From: Prevotella fusca JCM 17724
GTDB lineage: Bacteria; Bacteroidota; Bacteroidia; Bacteroidales; Bacteroidaceae
Direction of reading: 5' to 3'
Assembly (NCBI RefSeq): GCF_001262015.1
Contig: NZ_CP012074.1
Coordinates: forward strand, 764,501 to 828,500
DNA length: 64,000 nt
In this document: piece by piece, positions 30,040 through 37,935 of the stretch
How the letters are laid out: each line of letters starts with the position of its first letter
How positions within the stretch are numbered: position 1 is the stretch's first letter
The notes under the pieces: generated by a model
What the model was told of the DNA's origin: nothing
Databases searched by the model: none
What the model saw: the letters and a program-made list of their open reading frames with translations, nothing else
Position numbers and translations under genes: made by a program

Positions 30040-31179
30040 ATGAAGGTACATGAATACCAGGCAAAGAAATTCTTTGCAAGTTATGGGCTTCCTGTGGACC
30101 GCAACATTATTTGCCGGACTCCCGATGAAGCTGTTGCAGCCTACAAGCAATTAGGTGTTGAGAAAGCCGTGGTGAAAGCACAGGTTCACACTGGTGGACG
30201 TGGTAAGGCAGGTGGCGTAAAGCTCGGAAGCAGCGAAGCCGAGATACGTCAGCATGCTGAGGCTATTCTGGGCATGGATATCAAGGGATTCATCGTTGAC
30301 AGAGTGCTTGTCAGCGAGGCTGTTGACATTGCTTCAGAGTACTACATGAGTATCCTCGTTGACAGAAAGTCAAAGTGCCCGATGTTGATGCTGAGCCGTG
30401 CAGGTGGTATGGATATCGAGCAGGTGGCAAAGGAAACACCGGAGAAGATTGAGAAGATTATCATCGACCCTGTTACTGGCATGAGCGACTACCTAGCACG
30501 TGAGGCTGCATTCAAGCTGTTCGACAATATGGCGCAGGTTAAACAGGCTGTACCTATCTTCAAGAATATCTATAAACTATTTACCGAGAAAGATGCCTCT
30601 TTGGCGGAAATCAACCCATTGGTAATGTTGAAAGACGGGTCGCTGAAAGCAATTGATGCCAAGATGACCTTTGATGACAATGCTCTTTTCCGTCATCCAG
30701 ACGTTGCCGAACTCTTTGAGCCGACAGAGGAAGAGCGCAAGGAACGTGAAGCAAAAGACAAGGGGTTCAGTTACGTAAACCTTGGTGGAAGTATTGGCTG
30801 TATGGTGAATGGTGCCGGACTTGCAATGGCTACCATGGATATGATAAAACTATATGGCGGCGAGCCAGCCAACTTCCTTGATATTGGTGGTAGCTCTAAT
30901 CCGGAGAAAATAGTTGAAGCTATGAAACTCCTCTTGAGTGACAAGCATGTAAAGGTGGTATTAATCAATATTTTTGGTGGTATTACCCGCTGCGATGATG
31001 TCGCCAACGGACTTTTGGAAGCATTCAAGGTTATCGAGACTGACATCCCTATTGTAATCCGTCTGACAGGAACTAACGAAGCTGAAGGAAGAGCTATCCT
31101 CGAAGGTACCCACTTCACCGTCGGAACAAGTATGGCAGATGCTGGACATAAGGCCGTAGAACTGAGCAAAAAACTTTAA
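30040..31179 (+). CDS. sucC: Succinyl-CoA synthetase beta subunit (ADP-forming)
   Basis: The protein (379 aa) begins MKVHEYQAKKFFASYGLPV and has the ATP-grasp segments VVKAQVHTGGRGKAGGVK, AEINPLVML and KAIDAKMTFDDNA, then the C-terminal CoA-ligase domain with NIFGGITRCD. With the alpha subunit it interconverts succinyl-CoA and succinate with substrate-level ATP formation. In succinate-producing Bacteroidales it usually runs in the branched or propionate-linked pathway. The alpha-subunit gene follows after 12 bp. Confidence 0.96.
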   Translation: MKVHEYQAKKFFASYGLPVDRNIICRTPDEAVAAYKQLGVEKAVVKAQVHTGGRGKAGGVKLGSSEAEIRQHAEAILGMDIKGFIVDRVLVSEAVDIASEYYMSILVDRKSKCPMLMLSRAGGMDIEQVAKETPEKIEKIIIDPVTGMSDYLAREAAFKLFDNMAQVKQAVPIFKNIYKLFTEKDASLAEINPLVMLKDGSLKAIDAKMTFDDNALFRHPDVAELFEPTEEERKEREAKDKGFSYVNLGGSIGCMVNGAGLAMATMDMIKLYGGEPANFLDIGGSSNPEKIVEAMKLLLSDKHVKVVLINIFGGITRCDDVANGLLEAFKVIETDIPIVIRLTGTNEAEGRAILEGTHFTVGTSMADAGHKAVELSKKL

Positions 31180-31191
31180 AAAACAAGAGTT

Positions 31192-32064
31192 ATGAGTATT
31201 CTAATCAACAAAGATACAAAGTTAATCGTACAGGGCATTACAGGTCGTGATGGTAGTTTCCACGCTTCAAAGATGAAGGAGTATGGCACCAATGTGGTTG
31301 GTGGAACTTCTCCAGGTAAGGCTGGCCAGGAAGTTTGTGGTATCCCTGTATTCAATACAGTTAAAGATGCAGTTGCTGCAACTGGTGCCAACACGTCTAT
31401 TATCTTCGTTCCTGCACCTTTCGCCAAGGACGCAATGCTTGAGGCTATTGATGGTGGTGTGAAACTTGTTATCTGTATCACCGAAGGCGTTCCCACACTT
31501 GATGCAGTCGAAGCACAGCGTTATGCAAAGATTAAGGGTGTGAAGGTAATCGGTCCAAACTGCCCAGGACTTATTTCTCCTGAGGAAAGCATGGCAGGTA
31601 TTATGCCAACCAATATCTTCAAGAAGGGACATACTGGCGTTATCAGCCGAAGCGGAACACTTACCTATGAAGTGGTTTATAATCTTACACAAGCCGGTCT
31701 GGGACAATCCACTGCGGTCGGTGTAGGTGGTGACCCTGTTGTTGGTCTGTACTTTGAGGAACTCCTCCGTATGTTCCAGGATGACCCGGAAACAGACAGT
31801 ATTGCACTCATCGGAGAAATCGGTGGTGATGCTGAAGAGCGTGCAGCCAAGTTTATCAAAGAGCATGTGACGAAGCCTGTTGCTGTATTTATCTCTGGCC
31901 AGCAGGCTCCTCCGGGTAAACAAATGGGACACGCTGGCGCAATCATCTCAAGCGGTTCTGGTTCTGCAAGCGAGAAGATTGCAGCTTTTGAGGCTGTAGG
32001 TGTACCTGTTGCACGTGAGACAAGTGAAATACCTGAGCTCCTTAAAAAGCAATTAAAGAAATAG
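31192..32064 (+). CDS. sucD: Succinyl-CoA synthetase alpha subunit
   Basis: The protein (290 aa) has the CoA-binding Rossmann segment LIVQGITGRDGSFHASKM, VKVIGPNCPGLISPEE, and the phospho-histidine site GKQMGHAGAI (His247). It carries the phosphohistidine intermediate of the alpha-beta enzyme. It ends the ptb-buk-sucC-sucD block, followed by a strong terminator. Confidence 0.96.
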   Translation: MSILINKDTKLIVQGITGRDGSFHASKMKEYGTNVVGGTSPGKAGQEVCGIPVFNTVKDAVAATGANTSIIFVPAPFAKDAMLEAIDGGVKLVICITEGVPTLDAVEAQRYAKIKGVKVIGPNCPGLISPEESMAGIMPTNIFKKGHTGVISRSGTLTYEVVYNLTQAGLGQSTAVGVGGDPVVGLYFEELLRMFQDDPETDSIALIGEIGGDAEERAAKFIKEHVTKPVAVFISGQQAPPGKQMGHAGAIISSGSGSASEKIAAFEAVGVPVARETSEIPELLKKQLKK

Positions 32065-32110
32065 AAGAACAGCGTTTATAATGGAATAAACCGTTTACTA
32101 TAAAACAATA

Positions 32111-32148
32111 AAAAGAGGAATACCCTTAATGGGTATTCCTCTTTTTAT
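32111..32148 (+). terminator. Terminator after sucD
   Basis: AAAAGAGGAATACCC (32111-32125), loop TTAAT, GGGTATTCCTCTTTT (32131-32145) and further T. Perfect 15-bp stem. Confidence 0.9.
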
Positions 32149-32367
32149 TCCCAATAATTTTACTACAGAAATGTTATCAACTTTATTTTTAACAAAACAT
32201 ATTTCTTCCATAATCTCATTGTTTACTCACTAATATAATCAACATTAATTCTTTAATGATGTTTTGAAGGATTTATATTGCTTGGTCCCAATGCTTAAAA
32301 TGGTAATTAAGATTGAAAGTTATACGATTAAGATTAAATGTCATACGGATATCTCAGTTTTTTTTCG

Positions 32368-32375
32368 TTACTTTG
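32368..32375 (+). promoter_or_regulatory. -7 promoter element of the phosphatase gene
   Basis: TTACTTTG, the same one-mismatch variant as before the barrel gene at 6132. It supports the ATG at 32441 over the longer frame from 32264. The rest of 32150-32440 shows no gene. Confidence 0.4.
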
Positions 32376-32440
32376 TGCACATAAATCAGAGTGTAGTATA
32401 CGGCAGACATGGAACTGCTGCAATAAAACAAGATAAGACA

Positions 32441-32923
32441 ATGGACATAACAACAAATAAAAAAGAGCGTATTTTATTTATCTGCTTAGGAAATATCTGC
32501 CGTTCTCCGGCAGCACATGCTGTAATGCAACATCTTGTGGAAGAACGTGGATGTGCTGGGCAGTACGAAATTGATTCGGCTGGAATCGGAAACTGGCACG
32601 TTGGACAACTGCCAGACCAACGTATGCGGGAGCATGGCAGACGGCGTGGATATAGTGTAGACCATCATGCCCGCCAGTTTGATGCCCGCACAGACTTTGA
32701 CCGATTCGACCGGATTGTAGTTATGGACGAGGAAAACTATCGTAATATAACATCACAGGCACCCGATGATGAAGCACGGGAAAAAGTAATCAGAATGGCT
32801 GATTACTTCACGCAACATCCTCATTCCACTTGTGTACCAGACCCTTATTATGGTGGACCGGAAGACTTTGAACTTGCGCTTGACCTGATTGAGGACGGCT
32901 GTAAAGGAATACTTAATTCATGA
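32441..32923 (+). CDS. Low-molecular-weight protein tyrosine phosphatase
   Basis: From the ATG at 32441 the protein (160 aa) has the P-loop ILFICLGNICRSP (Cys15 and Arg21, CX5R) and the general-acid loop PDPYYGG, with EDFELALDLI after it. This is the low-Mr PTP fold. Bacterial members often act on tyrosine kinases of capsule or exopolysaccharide export, though no kinase is adjacent. The open frame continues upstream to 32264, but a likely promoter (32368-32375) lies inside it. Confidence 0.92.
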   Translation: MDITTNKKERILFICLGNICRSPAAHAVMQHLVEERGCAGQYEIDSAGIGNWHVGQLPDQRMREHGRRRGYSVDHHARQFDARTDFDRFDRIVVMDEENYRNITSQAPDDEAREKVIRMADYFTQHPHSTCVPDPYYGGPEDFELALDLIEDGCKGILNS

Positions 32924-33056
32924 ATTAGTGCCGTCCGATAAACATTTATAATATAATAATGATCCTAATGAAGTTCTCTTATTGTCCATCACATGTAGTG
33001 ATTTAAAGGTCTTAGTGCCATTCCTGCCCACAAAAATGCCAATGATTGGTTTGGCT

Positions 33057-33911
33057 TCATCCTTTAACCTCAAACAGAGCCTTGATTTCCTCCAGTTTCT
33101 CCAAAGCCACTTCCCTACCCTGTTCATACGTGGCTTGCATCTCTGCAGGATCATGTGATATGTGCCCGATTGTCAGTTTACCTTTTGGACGGAGAACGAG
33201 CGTGTTGGGTTTCTTTTCTTCTTCACGGATATAGGCAAGTTCCTCATTATACATAATATGACGATTCTCCAAAGCCCTTACGATACGTGGATGGCGATGC
33301 AGCCACATACGCATAAGTCTCATGAGCGAGTTTTGTTTTTTCACGTAACCTTCCGGCTGTGTAAGAACAACAAGATTACGCTCATATCCTTGTTCCCGAA
33401 AGAACCGAAGCGGAATAGAATCGGCTATGCCGCCATCCAACAGTTTCTTGCCCTCCACCGTAACAATGCGAGCTGCAATGGGCATGGAAGCTGAGGCACG
33501 GATATACTCCAGGCAGGTATCGTCCACTTCCGTCAACCGTTTATATTCAGCCTTGCCTGTCCCCACATTCGTACATACAGCCCAAAACTCCATAGGATTC
33601 TCACGGAAAGTATCAACATCAAAGTAATCAATGTGGCGAGGCATATAATGGTAGGCGTACTCACCGCCGAAATAATCGCCTGTCGTCAGGAGTGACCGCA
33701 ACGAAGCATACCGCCAGTCGTGTGCCAGCTTCTGATTATATCTGAGCACACGTCCCGGCTGCTTCGACTTCATGTTACAGCCGAAGGCTGCACCAGCCGA
33801 AACACCAATGACGCCATCAGGCCATATATCGTTTTCCATCAGAACATCCATCACGCCAGCTGAGAACAGTCCGCGCATGGCTCCTCCCTCGAGTACGAGT
33901 CCTTTTTTCAT
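33057..33911 (-). CDS. Patatin-like phospholipase
   Basis: The protein (284 aa) has the complete patatin set: oxyanion segment LEGGAMRGLFSAG, nucleophile elbow GVSAG (Ser38) and the catalytic Asp in LLDGG (Asp159). It has no signal peptide and resembles the RssA/YjjU-like cytosolic group. Acyl-ester hydrolysis of phospholipids is inferred. TAACTTTG on the minus strand (33986-33993) is a likely -7 element. It converges with the phosphatase gene. Confidence 0.92.
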   Translation of the reverse strand: MKKGLVLEGGAMRGLFSAGVMDVLMENDIWPDGVIGVSAGAAFGCNMKSKQPGRVLRYNQKLAHDWRYASLRSLLTTGDYFGGEYAYHYMPRHIDYFDVDTFRENPMEFWAVCTNVGTGKAEYKRLTEVDDTCLEYIRASASMPIAARIVTVEGKKLLDGGIADSIPLRFFREQGYERNLVVLTQPEGYVKKQNSLMRLMRMWLHRHPRIVRALENRHIMYNEELAYIREEEKKPNTLVLRPKGKLTIGHISHDPAEMQATYEQGREVALEKLEEIKALFEVKG

Positions 33912-33985
33912 TATGCTTTATCTTACTAATTTTATTCGTTGGGATGATGTTAACTAATAGTTTTCTGTGAAGATAATCAACGTTG

Positions 33986-33993
33986 CAAAGTTA
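33986..33993 (-). promoter_or_regulatory. -7 promoter element of the patatin gene
   Basis: TAACTTTG on the minus strand, perfect TAnnTTTG, 75 nt ahead of the ATG. Otherwise 33994-34240 has nothing recognisable. Confidence 0.45.
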
Positions 33994-34244
33994 CATAAAA
34001 ACAATAAAAAATGAGGTTTCAGACGGTTGGTAAGTCGTTAAAAGATATAAAGCAATAAGTTTTCAAGGCTTTGCCAGCCGTAACTTTATCAGTATTACTT
34101 CACATTATGACATATTTGATGAAACCTGTTTCTGGATGGTGGGAGGACTTCCTGTAGTCTGTGGGATAACCTTTGTGGACAGTGTCATACTTTTTACACA
34201 ATTGTAAATAAAAATACATCACCTGAAAACCTATAGATACTTAC

Positions 34245-34277
34245 TTGGCGTTCAATTTAGGCTTAATTGCCTTCTAA
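34245..34277 (+). repeat. Left half of family B array copy 4, at the element border
   Basis: One full 22-bp unit (34245-34266) and the first 11 bp of the next (34267-34277, TTGCCTTCTAA). The array continues at 52951 on the far side of the mobilizable element. Confidence 0.65.
34267..34277 (+). repeat. Putative attL core
   Basis: TTGCCTTCTAA, identical to 52951-52961. Outside it the 22-bp array continues leftward; inside it the sequence is unrelated. Confidence 0.65.
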
Positions 34278-34393
34278 GATAATTCTTAAAATACAACTTA
34301 TTGAAAATAAAGAAGTTACCTTGTTTGTACAACTAAACTGGTAACGATTTGGAAACGAGCGAGCTACTTGGCTTCGCTGTTTTCTGCCTAACA

Positions 34394-34454
34394 AAGAACG
34401 CTTGTTATTCTGTTTGCAAAGATAATACTTTGTTACCGAATAACAAGCGTTCTT
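34394..34454 (-). terminator. Long hairpin downstream of mobB
   Basis: A perfect 17-bp inverted repeat, AAGAACGCTTGTTATTC (34394-34410) and its complement (34438-34454), with a 27-nt loop. It could terminate the mob transcript. The loop holds TATCTTTG on the minus strand (34417-34424), so a promoter pointing out of the element is also possible. Confidence 0.4.
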
Positions 34455-34495
34455 GATGAGATATTCTTCTTTCTGCATTTTTTCTTAGGCGTGAG

Positions 34496-35557
34496 TTATA
34501 ATCCTCTTCCACGTTTTTTCTTTCTGTTGGCTTGGTTCCTGAGCTTGCGCTGCCACGCTGTTTCAGCATAGTCATTGCCCTGTGTGGATGGTGTAATCAA
34601 ATCGCCCAAGCCTTCCACCACATCATCGGCTGCACTAACAATGGTGTCTGCCACTGTACTAATAGGATTCTGCACTTGTGGTGTGTCATTGTCTCGTGAG
34701 ATAGAAGAACGGCTTGGAGGCACAAGCTGATAGCCTGCATCAGGTTGTTCTTTCTTTTCTGTTGCCTCTTGTATTATTTGATATGTTTTCTTTGGTTCTT
34801 CCTTGTTACTTGCTTCAAAGTTCTTCTGCAAGGAACGGTAGCCGAACTCCCTGCCGATTTCGGAAGCCTTGAAGGATTGCCCTGCGTATGAGAATTTCAA
34901 GCCATAGACATTACCTTGCTTGTTCTTCATACGCTCTATAATAATGCCGCTTTTGTTCAATTCATAAAGGAACATGGAGTGTCCTGTGATACCTGTTCCT
35001 TTGTACTTGTCAAGCAGGGAATAACAGATTTGCTGTACCTCTTTCTTTGTTTGCTCTCTCGTCAGGCTAACTTTTGCCTTTTGGTATTTCTTCTCCGCCT
35101 TAATCTCCTTTGCGATCGTCAAGTTTTTCTCCCTGCTTATTTCCTCCGCCACTCTCGCTGCCTTGTTGCTCACAAAGGTGGTATCATAGACTTCTCCATA
35201 CAGACTGATGCGGTTGGCGATGATGTGAATGTGTCTGTTGTCGGTGTCCTTGTGCGTTACTGCCACCCATTGGTGGTTGTCAAGTCCTATTCGTTTGGCA
35301 AACAAATGGGCTATCCGCATAAGTTCTGACACAGGTAGCTTTCTTTCGTCTTGTGGTGCGATGCCGATTTCGATACGGAGAAACTTGTTCCTGCAACGGC
35401 TGTTGTAGTCGCTGATCACTTTCATTTCCTCATAGATTGCCTTTGGTTCCCTGCTGCAAAGATTGTGGAAGGCAAGCCGATAGCCGAGCTTACCTTCTCT
35501 AAAAATATAGTCCAAAGCCGTGCTGCCGTAGGCTATCGCCTTACATTTACCTATCAT
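34496..35557 (-). CDS. mobB: Relaxase/mobilization protein (MobB type)
   Basis: The protein (353 aa) has the relaxase N-terminal domain with the metal-binding motif HKDTDNRHIHIIANR (His102, His109, His111) and an active-site tyrosine candidate in the first 30 residues (Tyr10, Tyr17, Tyr26). The C-terminal part is charged and low in complexity. This is the MobB-type relaxase of Bacteroides mobilizable elements, which nicks at oriT and pilots the strand through a helper pore. Its start overlaps the end of the accessory gene by 11 bp. Confidence 0.9.
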   Translation of the reverse strand: MIGKCKAIAYGSTALDYIFREGKLGYRLAFHNLCSREPKAIYEEMKVISDYNSRCRNKFLRIEIGIAPQDERKLPVSELMRIAHLFAKRIGLDNHQWVAVTHKDTDNRHIHIIANRISLYGEVYDTTFVSNKAARVAEEISREKNLTIAKEIKAEKKYQKAKVSLTREQTKKEVQQICYSLLDKYKGTGITGHSMFLYELNKSGIIIERMKNKQGNVYGLKFSYAGQSFKASEIGREFGYRSLQKNFEASNKEEPKKTYQIIQEATEKKEQPDAGYQLVPPSRSSISRDNDTPQVQNPISTVADTIVSAADDVVEGLGDLITPSTQGNDYAETAWQRKLRNQANRKKKRGRGL

Positions 35558-35972
35558 CTCTCTTCAGATTTAAGACCTTATATACCTCATCATCCACACG
35601 AAAATGAGGGTCGTAAAACCGCTTAAATGCTTCTTTGGCACATAAGGAAAGGTTCTTTGTGATGAGTACCCATCTTTCGTCCTTGACTTTGATGAGATTG
35701 GAAACCTGCCCATAGAACTTTCCTGTATGTTGAAGAATGGCAATGGCTTCCCTCTCATTGTCTGTCATCTTGGGAACAGCTGTTACTTCTCCGTTAAGGA
35801 GTATCTCACGGCAGTAGTCGGAGAACTTCCGCCCTGTGCTTTCCGCTTTTGACTTGATACGTTGCTTTTCCTCTAAGGTACATCTTACCTTGATGAACTC
35901 CGTCTTGTTCATCCGCTGTTCTTCCTTATTCTGTTGCTGCCATCGGGCAGTTTTTCCCTTGTATCTTTTCAT
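35547..35972 (-). CDS. Mobilization accessory (relaxosome) protein
   Basis: The protein (141 aa) has a basic N-terminus and a ribbon-helix-helix-like segment IKVRCTLEEKQRIKSKAESTGRKFSDYCREILL, as in MobC/MobA relaxosome proteins that bind oriT. It is upstream of and overlaps mobB by 11 bp, so the two are co-translated. The 360-bp gap before it carries the likely oriT. Confidence 0.85.
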   Translation of the reverse strand: MKRYKGKTARWQQQNKEEQRMNKTEFIKVRCTLEEKQRIKSKAESTGRKFSDYCREILLNGEVTAVPKMTDNEREAIAILQHTGKFYGQVSNLIKVKDERWVLITKNLSLCAKEAFKRFYDPHFRVDDEVYKVLNLKRDDR

Positions 35973-36331
35973 ATAAGTTTCTTTAAAAGTTTATCATTGT
36001 AGATGGTTTGTTATTTCTTAATTCCTGAATGCTGACCGATGAGAACGGAGTGATTACGGTCTAATCTCCCCGACTGTCTGACAAGGGGAGCAAGAGCAGT
36101 TTGTGGGTACAAACTGACGTCTTGCAATGCTACCTAACAGACCGTTTACGCATAAAGCGTTTTGCTGTCCAAAAACGAATGCCGTGCATTCAGTATCTAA
36201 CTGCGTTCGTGGTATTCCCACCGTTCAATGTATTCAGCAAAAAACTGTTATCGGTACTACCCTAAAAACGGTCGAGGATTTTGAGTGAAAGAGAGGCTTT
36301 TTCTGAAACCCCTCGACCATTTTCTTGCGGT
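35973..36331. other. Probable oriT region
   Basis: Non-coding region directly upstream of the mobilization genes with two strong hairpins: CTCCCC (36066-36071) / GGGGAG (36085-36090), and CAGTTTGT (36097-36104) / ACAAACTG (36109-36116). Position and paired inverted repeats fit an origin of transfer. The nick site is not identifiable by eye. Confidence 0.4.
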
Positions 36332-36796
36332 TCACAGTTTTCTCCATTTCTCTACATCCTCACCGTATTCCTCCAAATGGTTGCGCACGATGTTCTCCAC
36401 GAAACTTGAGAGGTTGTTGCCCCTGTCACCCAACCTGCGAACAATGAAGTCCGCACGTTCCTGTGTCTCCCTGCTCAGATAGACCGCTTTTCTCTCACTT
36501 AGCTTTGTTGGAACAAGGAACGCTTGCTTATAGGCTTCGAGAGTCTCCTTTCTCATCTTGGCACTGATGCGTCGTTGAACGGTTGCGCTCTCTGTATGCT
36601 GTGCAGGCTCGGATGGCGTGGCATGCTCTATGGCATGTTCTGCCTCTTGTTGTTTTTGCCCTTGAATATTTTCCATTCCCTTTGCCTGGAATTCAGAGAC
36701 GGTTTGTTCACTTGAATTTTCAGCTTGGCTCATACCAAAAGTTTTTCCTATGAAACGATCTATTTCTTCCATATTTCTTCTTTCCTTTTTCATCAC
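36332..36796 (-). CDS. DUF3408-like mobile-element protein
   Basis: The protein (154 aa) has a disordered Gln/Glu-rich first half and a C-terminal helical half (KMRKETLEAYKQAFLVPTKLSERKAVYLSRETQERADFIVRRLG...SSFVENIVRNHLEEY). This resembles the DUF3408 family, common in Bacteroides conjugative and mobilizable elements and probably DNA-binding. Its start lies 1 bp after the primase stop, so it is coupled to that gene. Exact role unknown. Confidence 0.7.
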   Translation of the reverse strand: MMKKERRNMEEIDRFIGKTFGMSQAENSSEQTVSEFQAKGMENIQGQKQQEAEHAIEHATPSEPAQHTESATVQRRISAKMRKETLEAYKQAFLVPTKLSERKAVYLSRETQERADFIVRRLGDRGNNLSSFVENIVRNHLEEYGEDVEKWRKL

Positions 36797-36797
36797 T

Positions 36798-37754
36798 CTA
36801 TCTTATTTTAAGTTTGACTTGTTTTATCTTGTTGCTTGTATTTTGGGATTTCTCATGCTCACGAACACGACTGACATGAAACTCGTTGAGGTCTTTGAAG
36901 TCTCTATAATACACTGCCATATCTTCTACCTTAAAACCTGTGTTTACAAATTCCTGCACAGCTTTTCGACCTGCATCGTCATTATCAAGAAAAGCACGAA
37001 CAGAGGTTATATTTCTTTTGTTCAGGTAGTGAATACTTCTTGCTACATTACTCACGGAATTCATCACGAGGCATTGGTTGGAAACTTTCCCTTTCATTGA
37101 AAGAAAAGAGAGAAAGTCCATGAAGCCCTCGAACAGACAGACAGGTTGTGCCTTGTCCTCAAATATAGGGGTGATGTCTTTCGGGGCAATCGTTCCCTTA
37201 AACAAATGATTGTCCCGTAGTTCATAACCACCTGAAGAATTGGCAAAGCCGATGGCTTCATATCTTCTTTCCCTTACCTCGTAGCTGATACATTTGAGAA
37301 AGGGTGTTGCCTTTTCTAAATCAATACAGCGTTCCTTTTTGAGATACTCCTGCAGGTGCGGCGGCAAGGTGTCTGAGATGCTTGTCAGTCTCCTTGTTCC
37401 GCTTGCCGTTACATCCTCTCTTTGATTTGGACTAATGGATATTTCTCTTTTTGGAGAATTGGAGCTGTACGCTGTATGCTCTAAAGCGTTCTGCCCCAAA
37501 CGGCAGATGGCTTCCGAGAGCGTGCAGCCTTCCAAGCGTATACAAAGGTCGATGATACTTCCGCCCCTGCTTTCGGCATAGTCTATCCAAAGGTTCTTTT
37601 CCGTGTCCACCTTGAAACTCGGATGAGTTTCCTCCCTGAGTGGTGAGCGATACATGACATAGGTAGATGTTTTACGGACAGGTCTAATGCCTTTCCTTTC
37701 GAGATATTCCACGATGGAATATCGTTTGATTAGTAATAAATCTTCTTTTTTCAT
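36798..37754 (-). CDS. Toprim-domain primase of the mobilizable element
   Basis: The protein (318 aa) has an N-terminal segment resembling the DnaG CHC2 domain (YRSPLREETHPSFKVDTEKNLWIDYAESRGGSIIDLCI), but the zinc-binding Cys/His set is absent. A Toprim domain follows with CLFEGFMDFLSF and AFLDNDDAGRKA (acidic metal residues). It presumably primes replication of the transferred or circular form. The missing zinc ligands occur in related mobile-element primases, so it need not be inactive. Confidence 0.8.
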   Translation of the reverse strand: MKKEDLLLIKRYSIVEYLERKGIRPVRKTSTYVMYRSPLREETHPSFKVDTEKNLWIDYAESRGGSIIDLCIRLEGCTLSEAICRLGQNALEHTAYSSNSPKREISISPNQREDVTASGTRRLTSISDTLPPHLQEYLKKERCIDLEKATPFLKCISYEVRERRYEAIGFANSSGGYELRDNHLFKGTIAPKDITPIFEDKAQPVCLFEGFMDFLSFLSMKGKVSNQCLVMNSVSNVARSIHYLNKRNITSVRAFLDNDDAGRKAVQEFVNTGFKVEDMAVYYRDFKDLNEFHVSRVREHEKSQNTSNKIKQVKLKIR

Positions 37755-37935
37755 TGTTTTGATACTTTAATGGGTTGAATGATAATTATTTATGCTTGTC
37801 TGTTTTATGGTTTTACCGTTTCCAAAGTTTTTCCCCTCCAAACTTTTTCATCTTTCTTCTTACTACATACTATTTTGTGATAAGTGATTGATAATCAGTA
37901 TTACTTTGTAGTATAAGACAATACTACACATTCTA

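Noticed and set aside
31267..31932. 221-codon ORF antisense to sucD
   Set aside because: Shadow of sucD, Cys- and Asn-rich, with no family features.
32918..33154. 78-codon ORF overlapping the patatin gene 3' end
   Set aside because: Frame-shifted shadow of the patatin coding sequence plus intergenic DNA. Faint similarity of 32930-33010 to family A was seen but is too weak to list.
34394..34454. Invertible promoter (phase-variable switch)
   Set aside because: There is a perfect inverted repeat with a promoter-like motif in the loop, but the 27-bp loop is too short for known invertases and no gene to be switched lies downstream. Kept only as a hairpin.
34263..34478. 71-codon ORF at the left end of the mobilizable element
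   Set aside because: It crosses the att core and the long inverted repeat, so it would exist only in the integrated state; no protein features.
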